Part shown: positions 26,829 to 35,228 of the stretch, in pieces
Layout of the letters: each line of letters starts with the position of its first letter
How positions within the stretch are numbered: the stretch's first letter is position 1
NCBI GenBank assembly: GCA_016714935.1
Contig: JADKBU010000031.1
Location: forward strand, 5,014 to 69,013
Reading direction: 5' to 3'
Length of the DNA: 64,000 bases
From: Candidatus Accumulibacter propinquus
GTDB taxonomy: Bacteria; Pseudomonadota; Gammaproteobacteria; Burkholderiales; Rhodocyclaceae
Notes under the pieces: generated by a model
What the model was told of the DNA's origin: nothing
The model's input: the letters and a program-made list of their open reading frames with translations, nothing else
Database searches by the model: none
Position numbers and translations under genes: made by a program

Positions 26829-27212
26829 CTACCGGTCGACTCCGACAGAGATGCTTCCCTGCAGCAACTCCAGTACCTTCTCCGGCGGCCGTCCGAGAAC
26901 GGCCCGGTCGCCGCGCACGACGATCGGGCGCTCGATCAGGATCGGATGCGCAAGCAGTGCATCCAGCCATTGCTCGTCGTCCAGGGTACGCGCCGCGTAG
27001 TGTTCCTTGAATACCAGCTCGCCGCGGCGCACGAGTTCGCCTGGCCGCATGCCGAGCAGGCGTAGCAAGCGGCGCAGTTCTTCCCGGTCCGGAGGCGTCT
27101 TCAGGTAGTCGATGACCTCGGCCACGATGCCGTTGTCGGCGATCAACTGGCAGGCCGCGCGGCTCTTCGAACAACGCGGGTGGTGATAGATGCGTACAGG
27201 CGGTTCGTTCAT
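26829..27212 (-). CDS. arsC: ArsC-family glutaredoxin-dependent arsenate reductase
   Basis: A 127-residue thioredoxin-fold protein. The catalytic Cys is C14 in HHPRCSKSR, followed by IDYLKTPP and the RPIVVRGDRAVLGRPPEKV segment with the arginine cluster that contacts arsenate. The CSKSR form is typical of the ArsC/YfgD group, many members of which sit outside arsenic operons. Here there are no arsR/arsB neighbours, so arsenate reduction is likely but not assured. It is convergent with glnS, 22 bases apart. Confidence 0.85.
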   Translation of the reverse strand: MNEPPVRIYHHPRCSKSRAACQLIADNGIVAEVIDYLKTPPDREELRRLLRLLGMRPGELVRRGELVFKEHYAARTLDDEQWLDALLAHPILIERPIVVRGDRAVLGRPPEKVLELLQGSISVGVDR

Positions 27213-27273
27213 CGCTGATCCTCGTCGAAGTCACGCTCGGAAAAACAGTGGCCACCGCTGGCCGGCGACGGCT

Positions 27274-27885
27274 CTAGCGCCACAAGCTCAGCGGCGGATC
27301 GGCCACGATGGCGCGCACGATGTCGCTGCGCGAAACGAAGCCGACCAGGGCACCGGTTTCGTTGATGATCGGTACGCCATCGACCTGGTGTTCGAGCAGG
27401 ACATGTGCGATGCGCCGGATGTCGGTAATCGGGTGCGCACAGACCACCGGTGTGCTCATGACATCAGCGACCTTGCGGGCCAGGACATCGCGGACGCGGC
27501 CCGCGTCGACGTTGAGCACGGTCAGCAAGTCCCGTTCGCTGACGATGCCAACCAGGCGGTAGCCGGGGTCGAGGACCGGCGCCTGGTGAGTACGCTGTTC
27601 GAGCAGGACTTGCCACGCGTGTTCTACGGCGTCTTCGCTCGACACCGAAATGACCTGCCGCTGCATGATCTGGTAGGCATGGTAGAGGGGGCCGCGATCA
27701 TGGTCCGCTCGCAGCATCTCCCGGTAGGCGCTCACCGCCTGCGCGGCGGGCGCGTTCAGCGTGGTGCGCTGGTCTTCTCCGGCGACCGGACGCACGGCCG
27801 TGCTGCGGAAGATTCCGGCGACACCCTTCAGGCCTTCGAAAGTGCCACGGTAAATCGGTCCACCCATACCATAAACCGAAAACAC
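27274..27885 (-). CDS. Tandem CBS-domain protein
   Basis: A 203-residue soluble protein. A roughly 70-residue N-terminal part (starting MFSVYGMGGPIYRGTFEGL) has no motif I recognise. Two CBS domains follow, about 75-130 and 140-200, each ending in a typical VGIVSERDLL or VGFVSRSDIV segment. Tandem CBS pairs (Bateman modules) bind adenine nucleotides and regulate attached or partner proteins. No catalytic domain is fused, so this is likely a stand-alone energy sensor. Its partner is unknown. Confidence 0.85.
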   Translation of the reverse strand: MFSVYGMGGPIYRGTFEGLKGVAGIFRSTAVRPVAGEDQRTTLNAPAAQAVSAYREMLRADHDRGPLYHAYQIMQRQVISVSSEDAVEHAWQVLLEQRTHQAPVLDPGYRLVGIVSERDLLTVLNVDAGRVRDVLARKVADVMSTPVVCAHPITDIRRIAHVLLEHQVDGVPIINETGALVGFVSRSDIVRAIVADPPLSLWR

Positions 27886-27930
27886 GCTGTTCTCCTCGTC
27901 GGGTACTGCACCCTCGTCATCCGCTTACAA

Positions 27931-27958
27931 GCTGCGGCCCGCCGGAGCGGGCCGCAGC
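27931..27958 (-). terminator. GC-rich 12-bp hairpin, likely terminator of the GDSL gene
   Basis: GCTGCGGCCCGC (27931-27942) is perfectly complementary to GCGGGCCGCAGC (27947-27958) around a 4-base loop. It starts 21 bases after the stop of the leftward hydrolase gene and precedes the CBS gene. There is no long T run after it on the minus strand (TTGTAAGC), so termination is plausible but unproven. Confidence 0.6.
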
Positions 27959-27978
27959 AATGACGATTGTAACCGCCT

Positions 27979-29130
27979 TTAACGAGATTTGCGTGACGCG
28001 GCAATTCCCAGTAGGCCGATGGCGATGAGCAGCACGGCGGCCGGCTCAGGCACGAAGGTAATCATCGCATTGGCCAGCAGTCGGTGGCCCGCGGCCGTGG
28101 GATGGATGCCATCCCAGAAGAAATATTTGCCGCAGTCTACGGTGGGATCGAGCACCACAACCGAGCAGGCGTCGCTGGCATTACTCAGCCCATAGGCGCC
28201 GGGATGGGCCGCGACGTCGCTGATGAAGCCGTAGGCATCGAAGATGCGCACGCCCTCAGCGATGTCGTCATCAAGGGCCTGCAGCAGTGCCTGGTTCATC
28301 AGTTGCGACACCGTAGTTCCCAGCAGTCCCGCTCCCTGCGCCAGGATGGCCGGTGCGACACCCGCGTTCGGCGTGTTCCAGACGACGATATTCTTCGCAC
28401 CAGCCCACTCGAGCTGTTCGATGATGGTATCGAGATAACCGGCGTAGATTGCGGCACGCGACTGGATGCCGTCGAGCATCTGCAACACGGTCTTGCCGCT
28501 GGCAAGGTCCTTGGCCGCCTCGGTAATGCTGTCACGCGCATCGTTTCCCCCACCGGCAACGACGTAGAGCGCATCTCCGGGTACCGGTAGCGAATGTGTC
28601 ACGTAGGGGTTCAGAAATGCCGCCACCTGGGTCGACAGGCTCGGTGGAAAGACGCTACCGCTAGGGTCAACCGGTCCCATGCGTGCACCGCCATAGGCAT
28701 AGTTGGTGCCGAGCAGATTGGAAGCGACGGCGCTGAGGCCGAAGGCTGGGGCAAAGGTTTCCGCCCACACCGGACCGTTCGAGTAGCGGCCGCCGACAGG
28801 CGTGGCATAGGGGAGCGAGGGCACGAACGAATTGTCGGGCGTGGGCACGGGGGTGCGCAGCGTGCCTGGCGGCAGACCCAGTGGCGGACCGATGACGTAG
28901 TCGAAAACAAAGGCGTTGTTGCCGGCATCGGAGAGGCTGTCGCCGAACAGGAACAGCTTGGAGTAGCCGGCCTGTGCCCCGGTGCCGCCGACGAGGCAGG
29001 CCAAGGTCAGCAGCCCCTGCAACAGTGGATGTTGCCAGCGCGGCTTGCTGGCGCGCGCGCCATCAGCCCGGCCGCTGTTTTCTGCGGTGACCCCGGCAGC
29101 CGTGCCGGGGTGACTCATCGTTTCATCCAT
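27979..29130 (-). CDS. Secreted GDSL/SGNH hydrolase with PEP-CTERM sorting signal
   Basis: A 383-residue exported protein. A basic N-terminal region leads to a hydrophobic signal (LLQGLLTLACLVGGTGAQA). The mature part opens with FLFGDSLSDAGNN, the block I Ser of GDSL esterases, with GGGNDARDS (block III) and DGIHPTAAGH (catalytic Asp/His) further on. It ends with FVPEPAAVLLIAIGLLGIAASRKSR: the PEP motif, a membrane helix and a basic tail, the exosortase recognition signal. It is therefore probably a surface or exopolysaccharide-associated lipase/esterase. AGGAGGA precedes the ATG. No exosortase gene is present in this window. Confidence 0.9.
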   Translation of the reverse strand: MDETMSHPGTAAGVTAENSGRADGARASKPRWQHPLLQGLLTLACLVGGTGAQAGYSKLFLFGDSLSDAGNNAFVFDYVIGPPLGLPPGTLRTPVPTPDNSFVPSLPYATPVGGRYSNGPVWAETFAPAFGLSAVASNLLGTNYAYGGARMGPVDPSGSVFPPSLSTQVAAFLNPYVTHSLPVPGDALYVVAGGGNDARDSITEAAKDLASGKTVLQMLDGIQSRAAIYAGYLDTIIEQLEWAGAKNIVVWNTPNAGVAPAILAQGAGLLGTTVSQLMNQALLQALDDDIAEGVRIFDAYGFISDVAAHPGAYGLSNASDACSVVVLDPTVDCGKYFFWDGIHPTAAGHRLLANAMITFVPEPAAVLLIAIGLLGIAASRKSR

Positions 29131-29453
29131 TCCGTATTCCTCCTGTGGTCAGTAAGCGTTGGAAATCTGCAACAAAAAATGGCCGGCTGCGTGACGCATC
29201 CGGCCCCTATGCCTGCTTTTTCTGTGCAGCAGTGCAGCCAACGTTTTTCGTTCTTCACGATCAAGCACAAATCACGCCAAATTACCTAGGCTTCTGATTT
29301 GCAAGCCGTGTGACGTTCGCCAGGAGACGAACTGGGATGTGTGTGTAAAATTTTTCGACAGTTATTTTTTGACAGTTGACGCAGCGCGACCGGTATCGTC
29401 AAGCGGAGCGCCCGGCGGGATTCTTGTGCCGCAGCGATGGTTCCCAGGCCTTC
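29131..29453. other. Intergenic region upstream of the PEP-CTERM gene
   Basis: About 323 bases, AT-richer in places than the flanks, holding the control region of the leftward hydrolase gene. A possible sigma54-like element (CGTCAC-N5-TTGCA on the minus strand, 29315-29300) and a pair of short GACAGTT repeats near 29358-29380 are visible. No gene is supported. Confidence 0.45.
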
Positions 29454-30659
29454 TCATTCGGCTCGCAGCGCGTCTACAGCGTCCAGTCGTGCCGCGCGTC
29501 GTGCCGGTAGCACCCCGGCCAGCAAGCCAATGCCGACCGCGATGCACTCGGCAAGGACGACGAAACTGAGTGGCGTATGTACCGGCAGGGCGGGCAGCAC
29601 CAGGTGGATCAGTTGCGCCAGGCCGATCCCGAGCAGCAGCCCGAGCAGGCCACCGACTGCCGAGAGTGCGATGGCTTCGCCGAGAAACAGCCCGAGGATG
29701 CTGCGGCGTGGCGCGCCAAGGGCGACCAGCAGACCGATCTCACCGGTACGTTCCGAGACGGCGATGGTCATGATGGTGACAATGCCGACACCACCGACGA
29801 GCAGTGAAATGCTGCCGAGCGCGCCGACCGCCATGGTCAGCACATCGAGAATGTTCGACAGCGTCCGCAACATGTCTTCCTGTGTGGTGATGGTGAAATC
29901 TTCCCGCCCGTGCCGGGCTTTCAACATTGCCGTGACCAGCGCGCCGACCCTGGCGGCCGGCACGCCTTCCTCATACGAGAGGTCAATCTTCATGATCCCG
30001 TCGCGATTGTAGAGTTCGAGCGCGCGCGCGGTCGGGATGTAAGCCGCGTCGTCGAGATCGACGCCGAGAAACTGCCCTTTGGCTTCCAGCACGCCGATGA
30101 CGCGAAACTGCAGACCGCCGACGCGTATCCGCGCACCCAGCGGATTGCTGGTGCCGAACAGTTCATCCTTGAGTTTCGCGCCGAGGACGATGAAGGCGCG
30201 CGCACTGTCGGAGTCTTCCTCGGGCAGGAACTGGCCGCTGCGGACCTTGATGCTGAAAACCTTGAGCATCTCGGCGCTGACCCCATTGACGGTGGTGCGT
30301 CGCAGGCGGCCGTTGGCATTGACCTCGGTGTTGCCCCAGACGGTAGCGGTCATGCCGGTGATGTGCGGCAGGTGGGCGAGCGCGCGCGCGTCATCAAGGG
30401 TCAGCGGGCGCACCGAGGTCGGGATGCCGGTGGGCAGGTGCCCGGATGTCCTGGTCTTGCCCGGGGCGATGCTGAGCACGTTGGTGCCGAACTGGGTGAA
30501 TTCGGCGAGCACGAAACGGTGGATGCCTTCACCGATCGAGGTCAGCAGGATTACTGCGGCGATGCCGATGGCGATGCCAAGCAGCGTCAGGAAGCTGCGC
30601 AACCGGTGCGCGGTGATCGCACGCAGTGCGAGTTGCAGGGAGTCGGTCGGGCGGATCAT
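29454..30659 (-). CDS. ABC transporter permease, MacB/FtsX type (second of two)
   Basis: A 401-residue membrane protein of the FtsX/MacB permease family. An N-terminal helix (RLRSFLTLLGIAIGIAAVILL) leads into a periplasmic MacB-type core of about 220 residues, then three C-terminal helices with the SERTGEIGLLVALGAPRRSIL coupling segment and a PARRAARLDAVDALRAE ending. The NBD is not fused, unlike E. coli MacB. It is the last gene of a leftward adaptor-ATPase-permease-permease cluster. The paired, non-identical permeases probably form a heterodimer exporting a peptide, lipid or toxic compound across the envelope. Confidence 0.88.
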   Translation of the reverse strand: MIRPTDSLQLALRAITAHRLRSFLTLLGIAIGIAAVILLTSIGEGIHRFVLAEFTQFGTNVLSIAPGKTRTSGHLPTGIPTSVRPLTLDDARALAHLPHITGMTATVWGNTEVNANGRLRRTTVNGVSAEMLKVFSIKVRSGQFLPEEDSDSARAFIVLGAKLKDELFGTSNPLGARIRVGGLQFRVIGVLEAKGQFLGVDLDDAAYIPTARALELYNRDGIMKIDLSYEEGVPAARVGALVTAMLKARHGREDFTITTQEDMLRTLSNILDVLTMAVGALGSISLLVGGVGIVTIMTIAVSERTGEIGLLVALGAPRRSILGLFLGEAIALSAVGGLLGLLLGIGLAQLIHLVLPALPVHTPLSFVVLAECIAVGIGLLAGVLPARRAARLDAVDALRAE

Positions 30660-30674
30660 CGACGGCGTGCCGGC

Positions 30675-31883
30675 TCAGCGCCGGGCCAGCGCCTGCACCG
30701 GGTCGAGCCGTGCTGCCCGGCGTGCCGGCAGCACCCCGAACAGGATGCCGGTGACCAGCGCCGTGCCGAGCCCCGCGAGCACCGCCCAGTCGGGTGGAAA
30801 CGCCGGATAGGCGGGGTAGAGTTGCCGGATCAGCGCGGCGCCAGACTGACCGAGCACAAACCCGAGCAGGGCGCCGGCCACGGACAGCATCGCCGCTTCC
30901 GTCAGAAAGGCGTTGCGGATCGTCGCGCCAGTGGCGCCGAGTGCCTTGAGCAGGCCGATTTCGGCGGTCCGCTGGGTCACCGAGACGAGCATCACGTTCA
31001 TCACCAGGATGCCGGCGACGGCCAGACTGATCGCTGCGATGCCCGCAACGGCGACGGTCATGGTGCCGAGGAGTCGGTCGAAGGTCGCGAGGACAGCGTC
31101 CTGGGTGATGATCGTCACGTCCTGCTCACCTTCATGACGCAGCTTGATGATCTCGCCGGCCTGGGTCTTGGCCAGCTCGATGGTGTCGCGGTTCGTGGCC
31201 TCGACGAGGATGCGGAACAGCGTGTTGCTGTTGAACATCGCTTGCGCCAGTGCCACCGGCACGATGACCAGTTCGTCGGTGTTCATGCCCAGGCCCTGGC
31301 CGCTCGCTGCGAGGACGCCGACAATCCGGAAGCGTCGGTCACCGATGCGCACCAGTTGCCCCAGCGCTTCCTCGCGACCGAACATTTCATCGCGTATCCT
31401 GGCTCCAATGACCGCTTCGGATGCACCGCGCCGCCAGTCGCCGGGTGGCAGGAAACGCCCTTGCGCCAGGGCCAGGCGGCGCACGTCGATGAACTCGGCA
31501 GTGGTGCCGGCGACCATGACTTCGCGCAGCTTGCCACCGACGCTGATTTCGGAAGTGCCGACGGCCAGCGGTGCGACGCGGTGCACGGCGCTGGCGCGCA
31601 GCAGGGCCTGCGCATCATCGACGGTCAGATCGCGCGGGGTGCTGGTGATGGCGTTGCCGGGGTTGAAGCCACCGGTTTGCGAGCGGCCTGGCAGGACGAT
31701 CACCAGGTTGCTGCCGATCGACGAGAACTCCCGGAGCACGTAGCGGCGCGCGCCGTCGCCAAGCGCCGTCAGCACCACCACGGCCGCCACGCCGATGGCC
31801 ATCGCCAGTACCAGCAGCACGGTGCGCAAGGGACTGCCGCTGGCCGCATCGCGAGCGAAGCGAATCAGGTCGGAAGTGCGCAC
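30675..31883 (-). CDS. ABC transporter permease, MacB/FtsX type (first of two)
   Basis: A 402-residue permease of the same family as its neighbour, with the same topology: helix SPLRTVLLVLAMAIGVAAVVVL, MacB-type periplasmic core, three C-terminal helices, a coupling segment QRTAEIGLLKALGATGATI and the ending PARRAARLDPVQALARR. Its first 19 bases overlap the end of the ATPase gene, so translation is coupled. Similarity between the two permeases is clear in the membrane parts and weaker in the periplasmic core, suggesting an old duplication. Confidence 0.88.
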   Translation of the reverse strand: MRTSDLIRFARDAASGSPLRTVLLVLAMAIGVAAVVVLTALGDGARRYVLREFSSIGSNLVIVLPGRSQTGGFNPGNAITSTPRDLTVDDAQALLRASAVHRVAPLAVGTSEISVGGKLREVMVAGTTAEFIDVRRLALAQGRFLPPGDWRRGASEAVIGARIRDEMFGREEALGQLVRIGDRRFRIVGVLAASGQGLGMNTDELVIVPVALAQAMFNSNTLFRILVEATNRDTIELAKTQAGEIIKLRHEGEQDVTIITQDAVLATFDRLLGTMTVAVAGIAAISLAVAGILVMNVMLVSVTQRTAEIGLLKALGATGATIRNAFLTEAAMLSVAGALLGFVLGQSGAALIRQLYPAYPAFPPDWAVLAGLGTALVTGILFGVLPARRAARLDPVQALARR

Positions 31884-32590
31884 GGGTCTGAAATCGCCTC
31901 GCTGCCGCGCCAGCGGTCGCTCTCGAGCGCTCCGTCGGCCATCAGCAACTGGCGGCGGGCGCGGGCGCCAAGGCTGGTGTCGTGGGTGACGACGATCAAG
32001 GTGACCCCGCGCTGGTTGAGTTCTTCGAGCAGACGCATCACCTCTTCGCCGGTGGCGCGATCAAGGTTGCCGGTGGGCTCGTCGGCAAGGATCAGTGCGG
32101 GCTGCATGATCGTCGCGCGGGCGATCGCGACGCGCTGCCGCTGCCCACCGGAGAGTTGGTCCGGGCGATGGTCGGCGCGGTTCTCCAGTCCATAGTCCCG
32201 CAGGGCGCGGGTGACGCGTGCGCTGCGCTGTGCCGGCGCGATACCGGCGAGGATCATTGGCAGGGCAATGTTCTCGGCGGCGGTCAGGCGCGGCACCAGA
32301 TGAAAGCTCTGGAAGACGAAGCCGATGCGCTCGCTGCGCACGCTCGCCTGTTCGTCTGCCGACAGGGTGGTGACGTCGCGGCCTGCGAGACGGTAGATGC
32401 CGGCATTGGGGCGGTCGAGCAGGCCGAGCAGGTTGAGCAGCGTGGATTTTCCCGAGCCCGACGGACCCATGACGGCCACGTATTCCCCGGCGGCGATGCA
32501 CACGTCCAGGCGGCGCAAGGCGTGCACCTCGCTGTCGCCGAGCTGGAAGATCCGCTCAATACCGGCGAGTTCGATCAGCGCAGCGCCCAT
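31865..32590 (-). CDS. ABC transporter ATP-binding protein, MacB/LolD type
   Basis: A 241-residue ATPase with Walker A GPSGSGKST, Q loop FVFQSFHLVPRLTAAEN, signature LSGGQRQRVAIARA, Walker B LILADEPTGNLD and the switch His in VVTHD. This is the MacB/LolD/FtsE subfamily that drives mechanotransmission rather than substrate import. It lies 3 bases after the adaptor gene and overlaps the first permease gene by 19 bases, so it belongs to one operon with them. Confidence 0.93.
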   Translation of the reverse strand: MGAALIELAGIERIFQLGDSEVHALRRLDVCIAAGEYVAVMGPSGSGKSTLLNLLGLLDRPNAGIYRLAGRDVTTLSADEQASVRSERIGFVFQSFHLVPRLTAAENIALPMILAGIAPAQRSARVTRALRDYGLENRADHRPDQLSGGQRQRVAIARATIMQPALILADEPTGNLDRATGEEVMRLLEELNQRGVTLIVVTHDTSLGARARRQLLMADGALESDRWRGSEAISDPCALPT

Positions 32591-32593
32591 CGA

Positions 32594-33760
32594 CTATCTG
32601 CCGCCAGTTGCCGGCTTGCTGTCGATCGAGTAGGCGGCACCGGCCTTGACGCCTGCGCGTTCGAGCGAGGTGACCACCTGTTCGCCGGTCGACAAGCCTT
32701 CGAGCACTTCGGTGAATTCCCAATTGGCCAATCCGGTCTTCACCTGGCGTTCTTCGAGCGTGCCGTCGGAGGCAGCCACCAGTACGCGTCCGCCTTCGAG
32801 CAGCGCCGAGCTGGGAATCCGGATGACTTTCTCGCGGATGTCGAGGAGCACTTCGACATCTGCGCTGTAGCCGACCAGCAGCTTGCCCGGTGCTGCCGGA
32901 TCGTCGAAGGCGACCTCGATATCGACGGTGCGGGCCTGCTTTTCGACCGCCGAGACGTACGCTGCCACACGCCTGACCTTGCCGGGGAAGGACCGTCGCG
33001 GCAGCGCGTCGAGGCTGATGCGCACCGCCTGCCCGGCAGCGATCCGGGGCGCATCGACTTCATCCATCGGGGCCTTGACGTAGAGACAGGAGTCGTCGAT
33101 CAGGTCGATCGCCGGCGGCGTCGGTACGCCGGGGGGCGACGGTGTCGAGTACTCGCCAACTTCACCGACGATCTTGGCGATGGTGCCGGCAAATGGCGCA
33201 TAGAGCACCGTCCGCCCCTGCTCGACGCGGGTCAGGCTGACTCTCGCTTCGGCTTGTGCGAGGTCGGCCTTGGCGGCGTCGCAACCCGCTCGCCTGGCCA
33301 GCGCATCGCTGCGCGCGCTATCCTCCCTGGCGCCGGAGACAAAACCCTGGACGCGCAGCGCCGATTGGCGATCAGCCTCGCGTTCGGCATTGGCCGCCAC
33401 GACACAGGCTTCACTGACGCGCTGGTGAGCCGTGGTCACCTGCGACGCCACCCATGCGGTCTGTGCCTGCTGGTCGTCGTTCCACAGTTTCATCAGCAAT
33501 TGGCCCTTGCTGACGCGATCGCCCTCCTTGACCGCCAGCACCTCGATCCGGCCACCACTGATCGTCGATAGTCGGGTGCGCTGACAGGCCTCCACTGTAC
33601 CGGCGCGGGTGTTGGCGATGGTGGACTCGACGAGACCGCGTTCGATTTCCTTCAATACGACGGCAACCGGCTTCGGTCGCGTCGCCCACCAGGTACCCGC
33701 CCCGAACAGCAGCAGGACAAGGAGCGCGAAGAACAGACGGCGGAGCAGGGTTGACGGCAT
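32594..33760 (-). CDS. MacA-like periplasmic adaptor (membrane fusion protein)
   Basis: A 388-residue protein. A single N-terminal membrane helix (about 8-25) anchors a periplasmic adaptor with a biotinyl-lipoyl half motif (RIEVLAVKEGDRVSKGQLLMKL), a helical hairpin (about 95-165), the second lipoyl half (VLYAPFAGTIAKI) and beta-barrel/membrane-proximal domains ending with GEQVVTSLERAGVKAGAAY. MacA-type adaptors connect a MacB-type ABC pump to a TolC channel. No TolC gene is nearby. It is first of the four-gene exporter cluster. A TPR gene on the same strand ends 80 bases upstream. Confidence 0.88.
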   Translation of the reverse strand: MPSTLLRRLFFALLVLLLFGAGTWWATRPKPVAVVLKEIERGLVESTIANTRAGTVEACQRTRLSTISGGRIEVLAVKEGDRVSKGQLLMKLWNDDQQAQTAWVASQVTTAHQRVSEACVVAANAEREADRQSALRVQGFVSGAREDSARSDALARRAGCDAAKADLAQAEARVSLTRVEQGRTVLYAPFAGTIAKIVGEVGEYSTPSPPGVPTPPAIDLIDDSCLYVKAPMDEVDAPRIAAGQAVRISLDALPRRSFPGKVRRVAAYVSAVEKQARTVDIEVAFDDPAAPGKLLVGYSADVEVLLDIREKVIRIPSSALLEGGRVLVAASDGTLEERQVKTGLANWEFTEVLEGLSTGEQVVTSLERAGVKAGAAYSIDSKPATGGR

Positions 33761-33840
33761 GGCAGGGCTAGGTGCTGGGGGAGGATGAGCGGGGCATCAA
33801 TGACTCTCGTGGGCCGCCCAGACCACCGCACTGGCGGTGC

Positions 33841-35031
33841 TCAGGGCCAGTCCTTCGGCAATGGCGCCACAATGGTGAACATCAGGGCCGACGTGCCGAG
33901 CAGATCGAGCTGGCCATAGATCCGCTTGCTGAAGCGGTAGCCGAGGCTGGGTACGAATCCCGGCGAGAAGCCCTTGTAATTCAGCGGGACCTTGTCTTCG
34001 TATTCCCCGACGTAGCCGTAGAGAAGGCCGGCGGTCCATTGAAGGTACCAGTTTTCGAAGCCAAACGGGTCCAGATAACGCTGGCCAGCGAAAGCGTAGG
34101 CGCTCGGTTGGCCAAACGAGTTCGAGAACACCGCGCCGCCGGCTAGCCATCGCCCTTCGAGTCCTTTCAGGAGCCCGAGCGCGACCACTGGCTTGTGGTC
34201 CTCGTCGGGATTGAAATGGACCGTGTAGGGGCTGAATATCAGATCCCAGCCCAGAACGGTGGCCTCGTTTGGTGGCGAGGTGGCGACCGGACCCTGACTG
34301 GTGGTCATGGCAGGGGTGCTCTTGGGCGCATCGTTTCCGGCTGCGGCAGACTGGACTCTCGCCTGTGCGGCAGGCGTAGCCGCAGCCGATACCTTGTCGA
34401 CCGGCTTTGCCGCGGCCGCGCCAGCGGGCGTCGCGGCAGTTCCGCGAGCCTGCGCGGCGAAGCCGGTCTTGCCGGTTCCGCTGCTCGGCCGCGCGGCATC
34501 GGCCTGCTTGCCCGGGTTGACAGACACGCTGCTGCCGGGTTCGCGCAGCCTCGACAGTTTGGACTGGGTGACCTTGTTCGAAGGATCGAGTTGCAGCGCC
34601 TGGTCATAAGCCTGACTGGCCAGGCGGGCATAGACGTCCCCGAGATTCTCGCGCGCCAGGGCATAGCCCGGGTCGGTTCTGATGGCCATTTCGAGCGCCG
34701 TCCGCGCCTTTTCGTACTGTTTTTGCTGGGCGTAAACGACCGCAAGATTGTTGTAGGGCTCGGGCAGTTCGGGATAATCTTCGCTCAGTGCGCTGAACAC
34801 CGCCATCGCCTCGGTCGGCTGGCCCATCTCGATCAGGATCAAGCCTTTGAGAAATCGGCCACGGGCTTCTTTCGGCCTGCCGGCAATGTAGCTGTCGACT
34901 TTTTCAAGTGCCTCCGACGATTGCCCCTGTTTGAGCAAGCGCTCCGCGTCCGAAAACTCGTCTGCCGTGGCAAAAGCGATCATGCCGTTCAGAGCCAAGC
35001 CGACGAGCAAGGCGGTCAAGGGGGTCGGCAA
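33841..35031 (-). CDS. Exported TPR protein with C-terminal beta-barrel-like domain
   Basis: A 396-residue secreted protein. The signal peptide is cleaved near ATA-D (23/24). TPR-like helical repeats span about 26-150 (ALEKVDSYIAGRPKEARGRFLKGLIL, PELPEPYNNLAVVYAQQKQYEKA), then an Ala/Pro/Thr-rich linker (about 160-250) and a beta-rich domain (about 255-396) with FSNSFGQPSAYAFAGQRY and YGYVGEYEDKVP. I recall this last motif from uncharacterised betaproteobacterial envelope proteins, but its function is unknown to me. The N-terminal half is strikingly similar to the protein encoded at 47999-49099, while the C termini are unrelated. It is codirectional with the MacAB-like cluster. Confidence 0.8.
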   Translation of the reverse strand: MPTPLTALLVGLALNGMIAFATADEFSDAERLLKQGQSSEALEKVDSYIAGRPKEARGRFLKGLILIEMGQPTEAMAVFSALSEDYPELPEPYNNLAVVYAQQKQYEKARTALEMAIRTDPGYALARENLGDVYARLASQAYDQALQLDPSNKVTQSKLSRLREPGSSVSVNPGKQADAARPSSGTGKTGFAAQARGTAATPAGAAAAKPVDKVSAAATPAAQARVQSAAAGNDAPKSTPAMTTSQGPVATSPPNEATVLGWDLIFSPYTVHFNPDEDHKPVVALGLLKGLEGRWLAGGAVFSNSFGQPSAYAFAGQRYLDPFGFENWYLQWTAGLLYGYVGEYEDKVPLNYKGFSPGFVPSLGYRFSKRIYGQLDLLGTSALMFTIVAPLPKDWP

Positions 35032-35228
35032 AGATTTCTGAGGGTTTGGCGCGCATCGTTATCGGGTAGTTGGCCTGGCAGCGGTTGAGTGTCGCTAAAC
35101 CGGTCGATTCTAACAAGAAGCGCTCCCAAACCAAAGTATTGACCCTCGGTGAATTGAAATTGCAGTGCACCGGACGATGTGTTACAAGGTGAGTTTATCG
35201 CGAAATCATCCGCTGTCCTGGTTGCCCT

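Noticed and set aside
29910..32195. A 761-codon plus-strand frame across the ABC permease genes
   Set aside because: It is antisense to three convincing ABC transporter genes. The product is compositionally odd (His/Gln/Arg-rich) with no domain.
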